Shown here piece after piece: positions 10,956 to 21,934 of a stretch of 64,000 nucleotides of DNA. The notes under the pieces are model-generated. The model was not told where the DNA came from. It saw only the letters and a list, made by a program, of their open reading frames with translations, and searched no databases. Numbering within the stretch: the first letter of the stretch is position 1; each line of letters opens with the position of its first letter. Origin of the DNA: Stomorhina lunata (Eukaryota > Arthropoda > Insecta > Diptera > Rhiniidae); contig OW121743.1 in NCBI GenBank assembly GCA_933228675.1, forward strand, positions 80,398,363 to 80,462,362. Direction: 5' to 3'. The position numbers and the translations under genes are program-made.

Positions 10956-12544
10956 TTTTCAAAATTTTACAATTTATTTGATTCTCAAACATTCATTTAA
11001 TTTAACATCAGGACAAAATTTATTAACCAGGGAAACAAACAAATAAAGAAAAACACTTTTGAAGGTCTATTGAATGGTTATGTACCTCTCCTAACAAGTT
11101 GACATCACTGCATCGAGTCAAGTGGATGGGGTAAATTACATAAATGTTCTTGTTGATATTTATTGGCCAACAAAAATATTGAACAATTTCAATTTTTCCC
11201 AATAAAAGCCAGCCATTCACAGAGCACTCAGTCATTCATTCATTTATACAAATAAAAATTTCTATTTATTATACTTTTTTTGTCGATGGTTTATTGAACA
11301 TGGAAACTTAAAAAAGAAAAAAATAAACATAGAGAAGCAGGCAAATATTAACGATTCTCCAACAAAATATCCTATGTGAAACTTTTGTTAATTTGCAATT
11401 TTTTTAAATTTTAGTCATTATTTCCTTTTCCTTGTATGTTTATTTAAATTTATTATAGTTAAAGCCAATTGTATCCTAAAGACACATATGCCTTTTGTAG
11501 AGCCAAACGACTTTTTGTGGCTACATGTATCCTCTTGAACCCTCACCTATTCATAAATGTTTGAAAATTTTTCTCTAGTCCCCAATTGATATTTATTTTA
11601 ATGGTGGAAGTAGTTGTAGCATTTTAACAAATAACCGAAATTTATATGAATTTCCATCAATGGCGGTAGTAGTTTTGTTGTCGAATTCATCCTAATCCTT
11701 TCTACTATTACTTTTATATTTGCAAATAAATTTGTATATCTACTAGTTTTTTTTTTGAGCTTTTAACATAAACATATTTTGGCAATGTCTAATATCACTT
11801 GTACTTTACTCTGGCATAGACTTTTACATAAATATAATTACACAGAATGAATATTCAACATATGGGATATTTTACATATGGAAGTGAATTTAATTTGAAA
11901 TTTTTCCATGATGGCTTTTTTAGTGAGTTAATTTTGTTTCGATAAAATGTCTATAAGCAATTTTAAAAAATTTATTAAAAAGGGTTTTCACAAATTTTAA
12001 GACGTCAAGCATTTAATTAAAAAATTTTACTGTAGTGTATTGCACTAAGATCCCAATTTTTTACAATTATTTATTATTGTAACAAATAGTTTTTTAATAA
12101 AACTAAAAAATGTTGGTGGGAAAACCCTTCTCTGATGCGTTTTGATGGTTGGTTAGACCATCTCATCAGGAGGATTATCCCTAATTCTAGGATTATCCCT
12201 AATTCTAGATAAATTACATCTTATATTGCGGGACGGAATAAATACGAATTATTATTGTTTCCAACAAATACCAACATAAAAGATTTCTTTAAATAGTAGA
12301 ATTTTTAATTTTTTTTTTTCTAAAATCTAAAGTTTCGAAAACTCTCTAAAAAACTCATATTTTGAAAAATTTCTCACAAAATTTTTCGTCAAAAAAAAAA
12401 AATGTCTTCAAACTTGAAAATTTGTTTCTAAAAATTCGTATTTTGAAAAATTCTTTATAAATTTTCAAAATTTCTATAAAAATATTTGAATTTTTAAAAA
12501 ATCTTCATACTGAAAATTAATCTACAATTTTTAAAATATCATCT
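10956..12544. other. AT-rich single-copy DNA with one 18-bp duplication
   Basis: No supported gene. AGGATTATCCCTAATTCT is tandemly doubled at 12171-12206, just after a small stem GATGGT-loop-ACCATC (about 12145-12162). The minus frame at 11023-11235 has no recognisable domain. Confidence 0.45.
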
Positions 12545-12890
12545 ATAAATAACACTGGTCAACAACAAAAATTACTTTGAAGTCTAAATATTTAATTTCC
12601 ATGTATTATGACCCCAATATTTAAAATTCTGTGGATACGATTATTTAAGATTTTATCATACCTTGGGAATTAATCTAAATTCGTTGAAAAAAACACCGAC
12701 GGATTAACCACAAAATTTTCTTTAAGCCTTGATAAGACAATTTTCACATATGGTCAACGGTTGTGGAGTTTTTCACACAAAAATGTAAAATTTTTTTTTT
12801 TGCAAATTTGAAAAATTTTAATTTTTCAAAAATCCATAAAAAAATCGAAGATTTTAAAAACTTACCATTTATATTTCAAGGTCTTAAAAC
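12545..12890 (-). repeat. Dispersed repeat E, copy 2 (inverted)
   Basis: Inverse match to 8645-9040: CTTTAAGCCTTGATAAGACA, TGTGGAGTTTTTCAC, CATGTATTATGACC and GAAGTCTAAATATTTAATTT. Lies 80 bp from Helentron-like copy B. Copy 1 lies about 320 bp from copy A, in mirror order. Confidence 0.6.
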
Positions 12891-12970
12891 TGTAAATATC
12901 GTAAAAATACATTAATAAATGTTGGTTTTATTGACAATAAAGTGAAAATTAGCAAACATTTTTCATATGA

Positions 12971-13700
12971 AAAACAAGTAAGAAAGTGCTCTAGTCGGTC
13001 AAGCTCGACCATACGATACCCTTTACCACTAAGGTCAAAGGTGTTCTTTTTCCTGTATAAAGACAAATTTGCTAAATTTTGCCATCTTACAAGCATTTTC
13101 TCAGAACTTATTTATTTGAGCTGTTTCCGTCATTTGGACTTGAGAGGTAGGGTCATATATCTACCGATTATGGACCGATTATTAGTTTTTACAAAAATTA
13201 TGTATGCAAAAAATAAACTCGAAATTCTCATTAACTTCCGATTTACGAGCCTTTTAGTGATTTTGTCTCATTAAGTGCGTTGTGACAGAAGAGTTTGTAT
13301 GGGAGCTATGGTCAAATATGGACCGATTAACGAAATTTGGTACAGTGATTTTGGTTTACATAAGCAATATTTGTTTTAAATTTCATGAAAAAATATTGAT
13401 ATTTGTGGCCAATATATCAATTCCGGGAAGTGGGACCTATGGGAGGTACCATAAATAATGGACCGATTTTGACGAATTTCCATAGTCATGGGAAATTTAA
13501 ATTTCATCAAATTATCTTTAGAATTGCCAACTGCACTTTGATTACATGGTTTACATGGGGGTCCAGCCAGCCGTCCAGTCAGACGGACAGACTGGCTTCG
13601 TTAAATCGACTCAGAAAGTGATTCTTAGCCTGTTGGTGTACTAAGGTGGGTCTACGACAAATATTTCTATGCGTTACATACATCAGCACAAACTTACAAT
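12971..13700 (-). mobile_element. Helentron/mini-me-like element, copy B
   Basis: Reverse orientation: the 3' terminus AAAACAAGTAAGAAAGTGCT is at the left (12971), followed by the hairpin GTCGG...CGAC and GATACCCTTTACC. The (GTCY)-type tract GTCCAGCCAGCCGTCCAGTC is near 13560. The right side ends in CATACATCAGCACAAACTTA without the 5' hairpin. Frames on both strands inside (12884-13621) are non-coding. Confidence 0.7.
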
Positions 13701-13789
13701 CACGGGAGGGCGCAAAAAGAACAGAACAAAAAAAAAATAGTCGGCAGAGTTGCCATTTTTTTAAACTTTTAACTAAACCAGGTATTTTT

Positions 13790-14785
13790 TTTCAAATGTG
13801 TAGTTCTAACGTTTTAATAAGAAAAAGTTTTCTACTCCATTTTTTTTTTTGTAATTTATATCAAAAATTTTTCTATAGAATTTTTTTTTATCAAAAAGTT
13901 TTCTATAGAAAATTTCTTTGTCAAAAAAAAAAAAAAAAATTTTATGGAAAATTTGTTATCAAAAATTTTTCTGAGAAAAATTTTTTTACAAAAAATTTTT
14001 TTTTATCAAAATTTTTCTCTAGAGCAGTTTTTTTTATTAAAAATTTTTCTATAGAAAATTTCTTTATTAAAAATTTTTCTATAGAAAATTTTTGTATCAA
14101 AAATGTTTCTATAGAGAATTTTTTTATCAAAAAATTTTCTATGGAAAATTTTTGATTAAAAATTTTTCTATTGAAAGTTTTATATAATTATAAAATAATT
14201 TTTTATCAAAAATATTTCTATTGAAAATTTTTTATCAAAAATATTTCTATTGAAAATTTGTTTACAAACAATTTTTCTATAGAAAATTTTTTTATTAAAA
14301 ATTTTTTTATGGTACATTTTTTATCTAAAATTTTTCGATGTAAATTTTCTTACCAAAAAATTTTCTATTGAACATTTTTTTATCAAAAAATTTTCTATTG
14401 AAAAATTTTTTACCAAAAATGTTTCTATAAAAAATGTTTTTATCCAAAATTTTTCTATAGAAAATTTCTTTAGCAAAAATTTTTCACTATCCAAAATTTT
14501 TCTATTCAAAATTTTTTTATCAAAAATATTTCTATTGAAAATTTTTTTATCAAAAATATTTCTATTGAAAATTTTTTTACCAAAAATCTTTCTATAAAAA
14601 TTTTTTTTATTGAAAATTTTTCTATAGTACATTTTTTTATCTAATATTTTTTTATGAAAATTTTTTATCAAACATTTTTTATAGAAGATTTCTTTATCAA
14701 AAATTTTTCTACAGAAAATTTTTTAATAAAAACTTTGTTATCAAAAATTTTTTGTACTAAAAATTTTTCTATAGAAAATTTGGGA
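13790..14785. repeat. ~30-bp AT minisatellite (TCAAAAATTTTTCTATAGAAAA type)
   Basis: Loose tandem array with about 30-bp spacing (for example 14041 to 14071 and 14521 to 14551). The core is TTTTTCTATAGAAAATTTTT with TATCAAAAAT linkers. Many point changes and length differences. The apparently long plus frame 13646-14155 and the minus frames 13942-14130 and 14321-14671 are stop-poor translations (KNFSIENF-like repeats) of the array and not proteins. Confidence 0.9.
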
Positions 14786-15060
14786 AGTGAAAAGAGATGA
14801 AAACTGAAAAATGTTTGTGTTTTGTTCAGTCAATAGTCTGAGCTTTTCTTATGGTTTATGAATATAATTCGTAAAGATTGTGTTTGTAGAATAAGTAATA
14901 ATGTGAGGTTTTCGATTTGTCTAAAAGTAGGGATACCCTCGATACGAGTCGAGGAATTGCTTTCTCCGCAAAACATTTTTTAACTTTTTATCAATAAACT
15001 GTCTGTTATATTAATAAATAAATCTAACAGATTGGCATCAAATGCGAATACTCTTTCTCT
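14786..15060 (+). repeat. Dispersed repeat D, copy 1
   Basis: Matches 36112-36400: ATGAAAACTGAAAAATGTTT, GATTGTGTTTGTAGAATAAG versus GATTGCGTTTGTAAATTAGG, GTCTAAAAGTAGGGATAC, GAGGAATTG.TTTCTCCGCAAA and GCGAATAC. About 25 bp present in copy 2 (around 36265) are missing here. Copy 1 interrupts the ~30-bp array, which resumes at 15061, so it may have inserted into it. Origin unknown. Confidence 0.65.
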
Positions 15061-15190
15061 TCGAAAAATTTTTAATCCAAAATTTTTCTATAGAAACATT
15101 TTTTATCAAAAATTTTTCTCCAAAAATAGTTTTATCAAAAATTTTTTTACAGAAATTTTTTTTATCAACATTTTTCCATAGAAGATTTGA
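15061..15190. repeat. Continuation of the ~30-bp AT array
   Basis: About four units of the ATCAAAAATTTTTCTATAG type right of repeat D, in the same orientation as 13790-14785. Confidence 0.75.
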
Positions 15191-15224
15191 AAACTGTTTG
15201 ATATTAGAATTTATTTCTGTTTTG

Positions 15225-15295
15225 AAAAATATTCCCAATGTTAACAAAAATATTCCCAATGTTAACAAAAATATTCCCAATGTTTACAAAAAATA
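15225..15295. repeat. 21-bp tandem repeat, three copies
   Basis: ATTCCCAATGTTAACAAAAA is repeated three times at a 21-bp spacing (the third with GTTTAC). The small frames on both strands across this region are artefacts of the repeat. Confidence 0.9.
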
Positions 15296-15298
15296 ATA

Positions 15299-15406
15299 GT
15301 GTCGTGGCAACAATGTTCGAGATTATATTTCTTTGTTCTCTCGAACTATGTATTTTGTTGCTATAAATTGGATTTTGGGTTCGTCTTTTCTTTAACATAG
15401 CGACAC
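15299..15406. other. Nested dyad (possible LTR or fold-back remnant)
   Basis: GTTCGAGA (15315-15322) pairs with TCTCGAAC (15339-15346), and the outer GTGTCG (15299) pairs with CGACAC (15401-15406). A TATAAATTGG stretch lies at about 15362. Identity not established. Confidence 0.3.
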
Positions 15407-15504
15407 CAACCAACTCTGTTAACATCCAAATTCCAACTGAGTGATTCTAATACTCATTTTCAAGAGGTTTATTAATGATCGTGGCTTCTGGTGGTATGGG
15501 CTGC

Positions 15505-15556
15505 TTATTCGTACTTATAATACCCTTTCCTTCTATGGGGGTGAAGGGTATAAAAA
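15505..15556 (-). mobile_element. Fragment: 5' hairpin of Helentron-like element
   Basis: ACTTATAATACCCTTTCC then TATGGGGGTGAAGGGTAT matches the right end of copy C (38565-38602). This is a solitary piece; the rest of the element is absent. Confidence 0.6.
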
Positions 15557-15563
15557 GAAATCT

Positions 15564-15915
15564 ATTAAAATTGAATTATTAAAAATTTTTCTTTAAATAT
15601 TCGAAATTGAAAACTTATAAACACTCGAATATGTAGTAGAATTTTGAAAAATTCTCGAAGTTTTAAATAGTCGAACTTCGGATTTTTATACACATTCGAA
15701 TTTAAAAAAAATTTAATTTTGAAAAATTCTCTACAATTATTAAAATTGAATTATTAAAATTTTTTTTTAAATATTCGAAATTGAAAACTTATAAACACTC
15801 GAATATGAAGTAGAATTTTGAAAAATTCTCGAAGTTTTAAATAGTCGAACTTCGGTTTTTTATATACATTCGAATTAAAAAAAAATTTAATTTTGAAAAA
15901 TTCTCTACAATTTAT
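15564..15915. repeat. 175-bp tandem duplication
   Basis: The segment starting ATTAAAATTGAATTATT at 15564 recurs at 15739. The two copies share ACACTCGAATATG.AGTAGAA and AAATAGTCGAACTTCGG and differ at only a few bases, so the duplication is fairly recent. Confidence 0.85.
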
Positions 15916-17285
15916 TAAAAATGCTTAAATTTTAAAAAATACTCTTTAAATATTTGAAGTTTTAAAATTGATCTTATAAATAGGAGTTATCAAAAAGTTT
16001 TCTAATATTTTCAATTTTTGGAAAATTCTCTAAAAATATTTGAATTGAAGAAAAATTTCTAAAAATATATTTTCAATATTGACATGTTAACAGGAATCCA
16101 GATGAATTTTAAAAATTCTACTAATACTTTTTTTGTTATCCAAAAAATTTCCTACAATTGAAACTAATTTTTTATGATTAGAATAAATAAAACTATTTAT
16201 TATTTCCACTTGAAACTTACAAGTGCTTAAATGCTTACAATTTATTATTTTCTATTGGTTTTGTGAAAAACTTTTCTTTTAGTTTTTCAATTGTGGAATC
16301 ATTTAACACCCTCTTCTCCTAAGTCCCTTCACATTTGCCAACAAACACGTTTAAAGGAAATGAAAATGTCACAAAACTTTTCGAATTTTCACTTTGAAAC
16401 GTGATCATATTATTTTTCAAATAAATATACAATGACACATGTGAATGTATGTATGTAAAGGAAATTTTTATTTATTTTATTTTAAGATAAGAACAATAAA
16501 TAGTAAATATTTAAGTTTATAAACATACATTCATACAATTCTATGAAGTGCTGGCAATAGACTAGAGGGAAATTGATAATATCGATAAAAAGAAAAGGAT
16601 CGAAATGCTTAGTTAAACACCAGAATTCTTTATTTGCAGACACAATTACTATCTTTATCTTCTTCTTTTTTTTTTCTTGTACTACCAATTTATTTTTGAG
16701 AAATTGTTTAACGAATTGTAAACGAAAATTTTAAACTGATTCAAATTGTTTCTAAAAAACCTCTGGCTGTCTCTAGTTTCTTTAAGTTTTATAGAAAAAT
16801 ATTCGAAAAACTTAAAATAACATTCCCCAAAGATTTACCAAATTTACACGTTTTTAAAACATGGAAGCAAAAATTTAGCTCGAAAGCCGGTTATAGCTTT
16901 CGTTTCTCTTTATTTACTTAAACAGGAAAACTTTACTTGTCTCTACACACAGACATCAACACTCCTTCGGTTAGGAATAGGAATTAAAAAAGAAAACTTC
17001 ATTTAGTATGAGAATATAACCAAATACATAGACACTAAGAAGAAAGAAGAAAAAAAAAACTAGAAAGGAAAAACCAACGTGTTTAAAATAAAACAAAATT
17101 GAAAATTAAGGAAGGAACTTTACTAGACTGGCCCCTAAGGGAAAACAATTTTCACACAGAAAAAAAAAATGAAATAAAATACAACATGTGAACATTGTTA
17201 AAATAAATTCTAAATTTTGTGAAATAAATCATGTACAAATAAATAAATAAAAGCAGAGTTTAAGGGAATTCACAAAAAATCAAAT
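15916..17285. other. AT-rich DNA, no feature supported
   Basis: The first 150 bases resemble decayed minisatellite. The remainder is A/T-rich with no period and no recognisable coding frame. The 68-codon minus frame 16482-16688 has a lysine-rich, low-complexity start and no domain. Confidence 0.45.
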
Positions 17286-19256
17286 TGCTTTTCGAAATTT
17301 AAACATTTTAAGAGAATTTTCAAAAAATTTCTTATATTTCTAAAAAATTTCCTATAAAAATAAGAAATTTTTAAAAAATTCTTGTAAAAATTAGAAGCTT
17401 TTGAAAAACTTCCTATAAAAAAGGAAATTTTTGAAAACTTTCCTATAAAAATAAGAAATTTTTGAAAAGTTTCCTAAAAAATAAGAAATTTTTTAAAATT
17501 TCCTAAAAACTTTTTTTTTTAATTCTTTATTAACAATCTATCCATTTAAGGATAATAAGTAAATTTGATACAATATCCTAAAAACTAAAAAATTTTAACA
17601 AATTTTCCATAAAAATAAGAAATTTTTGAAAAATTTTCTATAAAAAAAGGAAATTTTTGAACAATTTGTTATAAGAATAACAAAACAAAACTTTTGAAAA
17701 ATTTCATATAAAAATAAAAATTTTAGAAAAATTTTCTATAAAAATAAGAAAATTTTGATAAATTTCTTTAATAAATTAGAAATTTTAAATAAATTTCTTA
17801 TAAAAACAATAATTTTTTTTTAAATTTCCTATAAAATAAGAAATTTTTTAAAAAATTCATATAAAAACAAGAAATTTTAGAAAAATATACTTTAACACAA
17901 AGAAAGTTCCCTATAAACATAAAAAAAATTTGAAAAATTTCCTATAAAAACAAGAAATTTTTTAAAATTTTCCTATAAATATTTGACATTTTTGAAAAAT
18001 TTCCTATAAAAATAAGAAATTTTTGAAAAATTTCCTATAGAAATAAGTAATTTTTAAATAATTTCCTATAACAAAATAAATTTTGAAAAATTTCCTATAA
18101 TAATCAAAAATTTTTGAAAAATTTGGTATTGAAATAAAAAATTTTTAAATAATTTCCTATAAGAAATTAAATTTTGAAAAATTACCTATAAAATTAAGAA
18201 ATTTTAGAAAATTTTATTGTAAAAATTAGAAATTTTTGAAAAAATTTCTATAGAAAAATAAGAAATCTTTGAAAATTTTCCTATAAAAATAAGAAATTTT
18301 TGGAAAATTTCCAATTAAAATAAGAATTTTTTGAAAAATTCCCTACAAAAATAAGAAATTTTTGAAAAATTTCCTATAAAGATAAAATTTTTTTTTTGAA
18401 AAATTAGCTTATAAAAATAAGAAATTTTTTAAAAATTTCATATAAAAATAAGAAATTTTTGAAAAATTTCATATAAAAATAAAAAAAAATTTTAAAAATT
18501 GCATATAAAATAAGAAATTTTTGAAAAATTTCCTATAAAAATAAGAAATTTTTGAACTATTTCCTACAAAAATAAGAAATTTTTTAAAAATTTTCTATAA
18601 AAATAGGAAATTTTTGAAAAATTTCCCATAAAAATAAGAAATTTTTGAAAAATTCCCTATAAAAATAAAAAATTTTTGAAAAATTTCATATAAAAATAAG
18701 AAATTTTTTAAAAATTTCCTATAAAAATAAGAAATTTTTGAAAAATTTCCTATAAAAATAAGAAATTTTTAAAAAATTTCCAACAAAAATAAGAAATTTT
18801 TGAAAAATTTCTTATAAAAATAGGAAAATTTTGAAAAATTTCCTATAAAAATAAGTAATTTTTGAAAAATTTTCTATAAAAATAAGAAATTTTTGAAAAA
18901 TTTCCTATAAAAATATGAAATTTTTGAAAAATTTCCTATCAAAATAAAAAATGTTTGAAAAATTTCATATAAAAATAAGAAATTTTTGTAAAATTTCCTA
19001 TAAAAATAGAAATTTTTGAAAAAATTTCTATTAAAATAAGAAATTTTTGAAAAATTTCCTATAAAAATAATAAATTTTTAAAAAAATTTCCTATAAAAAT
19101 AATAAATTTAAAAGAAAATTTCTTTTAAAAATAAGAAATTTTTGAAAAACTTCCAATAAAAATAAGAAATTTTTGAAAAATTTCCAATAAAATAAGAAAT
19201 TTTTGAAAAATTTCCTATAAAAATAAGAAATTTTAAATAAAATTCCTATAAAATTT
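17286..19256 (+). repeat. 31-bp AT minisatellite, ATAAG subtype
   Basis: Unit: CCTATAAAAATAAG followed by AAATTTTTGAAAAATTT. It is degenerate at the left (17286-18300) and more regular at 18350-19230. The same subtype recurs at 41.6-43.9, 45.0-47.5 and, inverted, 49.7-52.2 kb. Interrupted near 17510-17575 by about 60 bp of unrelated T-rich sequence. Confidence 0.95.
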
Positions 19257-20464
19257 TTTCAAAATTCGAATATTAAAGAGATTTTTTTAAATGTGAATAA
19301 TTTTGTAGTTTCTCAAAATTTAAATATTTATGTTTATTTTTTGAAAATTTCTTGATTCTCTTTTTACCTTCTTTTGTTAAAATCATCTATAATTGTACCG
19401 AAAAATACCTGAAAAAAAGTAAAATTTAGAAAAACCATTAATAAATTTGAAAAGTATTAATTTGTCTTAAAATTTTTTATAAAGAATTAATTCTTTTAAG
19501 TTTCATGATAACTCCTGATATACTACCCATATGAAAATACACATCTTCCTTGTACGTGTGAAGTTTAATTTTTAAGGAACTCGTAACCTAAAGCCATAAA
19601 CATGTTCTTACTCTACTATCTCTGGACCCTATAATGTATTTATTTTGAATAAATAATAAACAATAGAAAATATAAAAAATTCTATAAATTTAAGAAAACT
19701 TCTATCTTCTCTTCATGAAGTGAAAAGTTTCTTTTATTCTAAAAATGTTTTACTCATATGAAAATAATAGAATCTATGAAACGAAGTAACCAGCAACAGA
19801 GTAATAAATATTTTAAAAGTTAACATAAGTTGGGTTGGTTGGGTCCAGTGAACCAGAAAATTTACCAAAAGAAAAAAATTGTTCAAACTAAAGCTAAAGT
19901 TTAAATTCAAAACATCTTCGCCTTCTAATGTTAAAATTTAAAGCATTATAAATCCTTACTTCCAGCTAGGAATGTTCTATATAACCCTTAAACATATGAA
20001 GTCCTGAATTGTATATGTTCTCTATATAAATAAATTCGATAGCATAAAAGTACAAGTTAATTGTCCTAATAAATCATTTTGTTACTCTATTATTTTTGGC
20101 TTAGAACGGACGAAGGAAAGGAAGTGAATTCCTTTTCTTTGTTCATTATTCAATTTTTCTTGTGGTTATCAAGTGTAAACATTTTAAAACGTTACGAAGG
20201 TTTCCAAAATTTTGCTGAATAGTTAAGGAGGTGTAAAGGAATCGTTCAATCAACCGCATTAAAAAGTCATTGAACTTAAAAGGGAAGTGCCAAAGGGCAG
20301 GTATAAGTGAAAATTACTTAATTAATGTAAGAAAATAAATGTAAGATAATAAATAAAATTTTGTGATATGGGTCAGACTTAAATTAATTGGAAAATATAT
20401 TATCATAGCGATAATTAAAAGTGAAAAAGGCAATAAAATAGAAAATTTGAGAAGTAAAACAAAA
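19257..20464. other. AT-rich single-copy DNA, no feature supported
   Basis: Sequence between two minisatellites. I see no repeat period, no conserved element and no open frame worth reporting. Confidence 0.45.
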
Positions 20465-21135
20465 AAAAAATTTCAAATTTTTCCTATAAAAATAGTAAAA
20501 TTTTGAAAATTTTCCTATAAAAATAGTAAAATTTTGAAAATTTTCCTATAAAAATAGTAAAATTTTGAAAATTTTCCTATAAAAATAGTAAAATTTTGAA
20601 AATTTTCCTATAAAAATAGTAAAATTTTGAAAATTTTCCTATAAAAATAGTAAAATTTTGAAAATTTTCCTATAAAAATAGTAAAATTTTGAAAATTTTC
20701 CTACAAAAATAGTAAAATTTTGAAAAATTTCCTATAAAAATAGTAAAATTTTCCTATAAAAATAGTAAAATTTTGAAAATGTTCCTATAAAAATAGTAAA
20801 ATTTTGAAAATGTTCCTATAAAAATAGTAAAATTTTGAAAATTTTCCTATAAAAATAGTAAAATTTTGAAAATTTTCCTATAAAAATAGTAAAATTTTGA
20901 AAATTTTCCTATAAAAATAGTAAAATTTTGAAAATTTTCCTCTAAAAATAGTAAAATTTTATAAAATTTTCCTATAAAAATAGTAAAATTTTGAAAATTT
21001 TCCTAAAAAAAAATAGTAAAATTTTGGAAAATTTCCTATAAAATTAGTAAAATTTTGAAAATTTTCCTATAAAAACAGTAAAATTTTGAAAATTTTCCTA
21101 TAAAAATAGTAAAATTTTAAAAATTTAGATAGTAA
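20465..21135 (+). repeat. 31-bp AT minisatellite, ATAGT subtype
   Basis: Unit: CCTATAAAAATAGT followed by AAAATTTTGAAAATTTT, exact 31-bp period over many units (for example 20521 to 20552). About 21 units, very uniform, with one internal deletion near 20745 and slippage near 21000. The same subtype recurs at 27990-28600. Confidence 0.95.
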
Positions 21136-21934
21136 GATTTTGAAAATTTTATAAATTTGAAAAATTTAGACATTGTAAAGAATTTTTACTTTTCACGGTT
21201 TCCTTACTTTTTTATATTTATATACATACATAGACCATTCTTTATCAATATCCTTGTAAATTTATTTCCCTCCAATGACCAACTTCACTGACCAACTCTT
21301 CTTGTTGATTCTTTGCTAAGATCTTAATACCAATTAGTAACTTTTTAACTTTGTTACTTAACATTTAATGTATGACTTGTTAAAACTAACTAATTCATTC
21401 TCCCACAACTATGGAGATACTGACAATAAAATAGCACTTCCTGCTATAAACACAAATACTATAACAGTTAATAAAATACACACACACTCAGTCCTGATTG
21501 CTCCTGATTAGTTAAACCACAAATAGAAGAAGTAGAAAAGATGTAAAAGAAAATAGAATAGAAAAAATAAAACAAGAATAAACATGCTCTCAGCATAAAC
21601 ACCCATAAGATTTATAACACTTCCGCAAGACATTGACTTACACACTTACAACTTACAATGGCAGCACTAGCAGCCAGAACATGAAAAAAGGATATAAAAA
21701 TATATAAATAATAAAAATTTTACAACAAAAGTCAGAATGAAAAAGGTGTTGTAAAAAATTACAACAAACTACAAATTGAGAGAGGAAAAACTTAATAAAA
21801 ACAAAATAAACTTAACACTTTAACATATTTTTTCGCTTTTCTATCAAAATGAATAACATAAGGATGTGTGTTGGGGAAATAAGTCCTTTTATGAATACTC
21901 TGCAGCTCCATCTAGAAATTTCAAACTTACGATT
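21136..21934. other. AT-rich single-copy DNA, no feature supported
   Basis: About 800 bp separating the ATAGT array from the GATC array. No repeats and no coding signal seen. Confidence 0.45.

Noticed and set aside
13646..14155. 169-codon frame
   Set aside because: It begins at the edge of Helentron-like copy B and then runs through the ~30-bp minisatellite (KNFSIENF-like repeats); opposite-strand frames are equally open.
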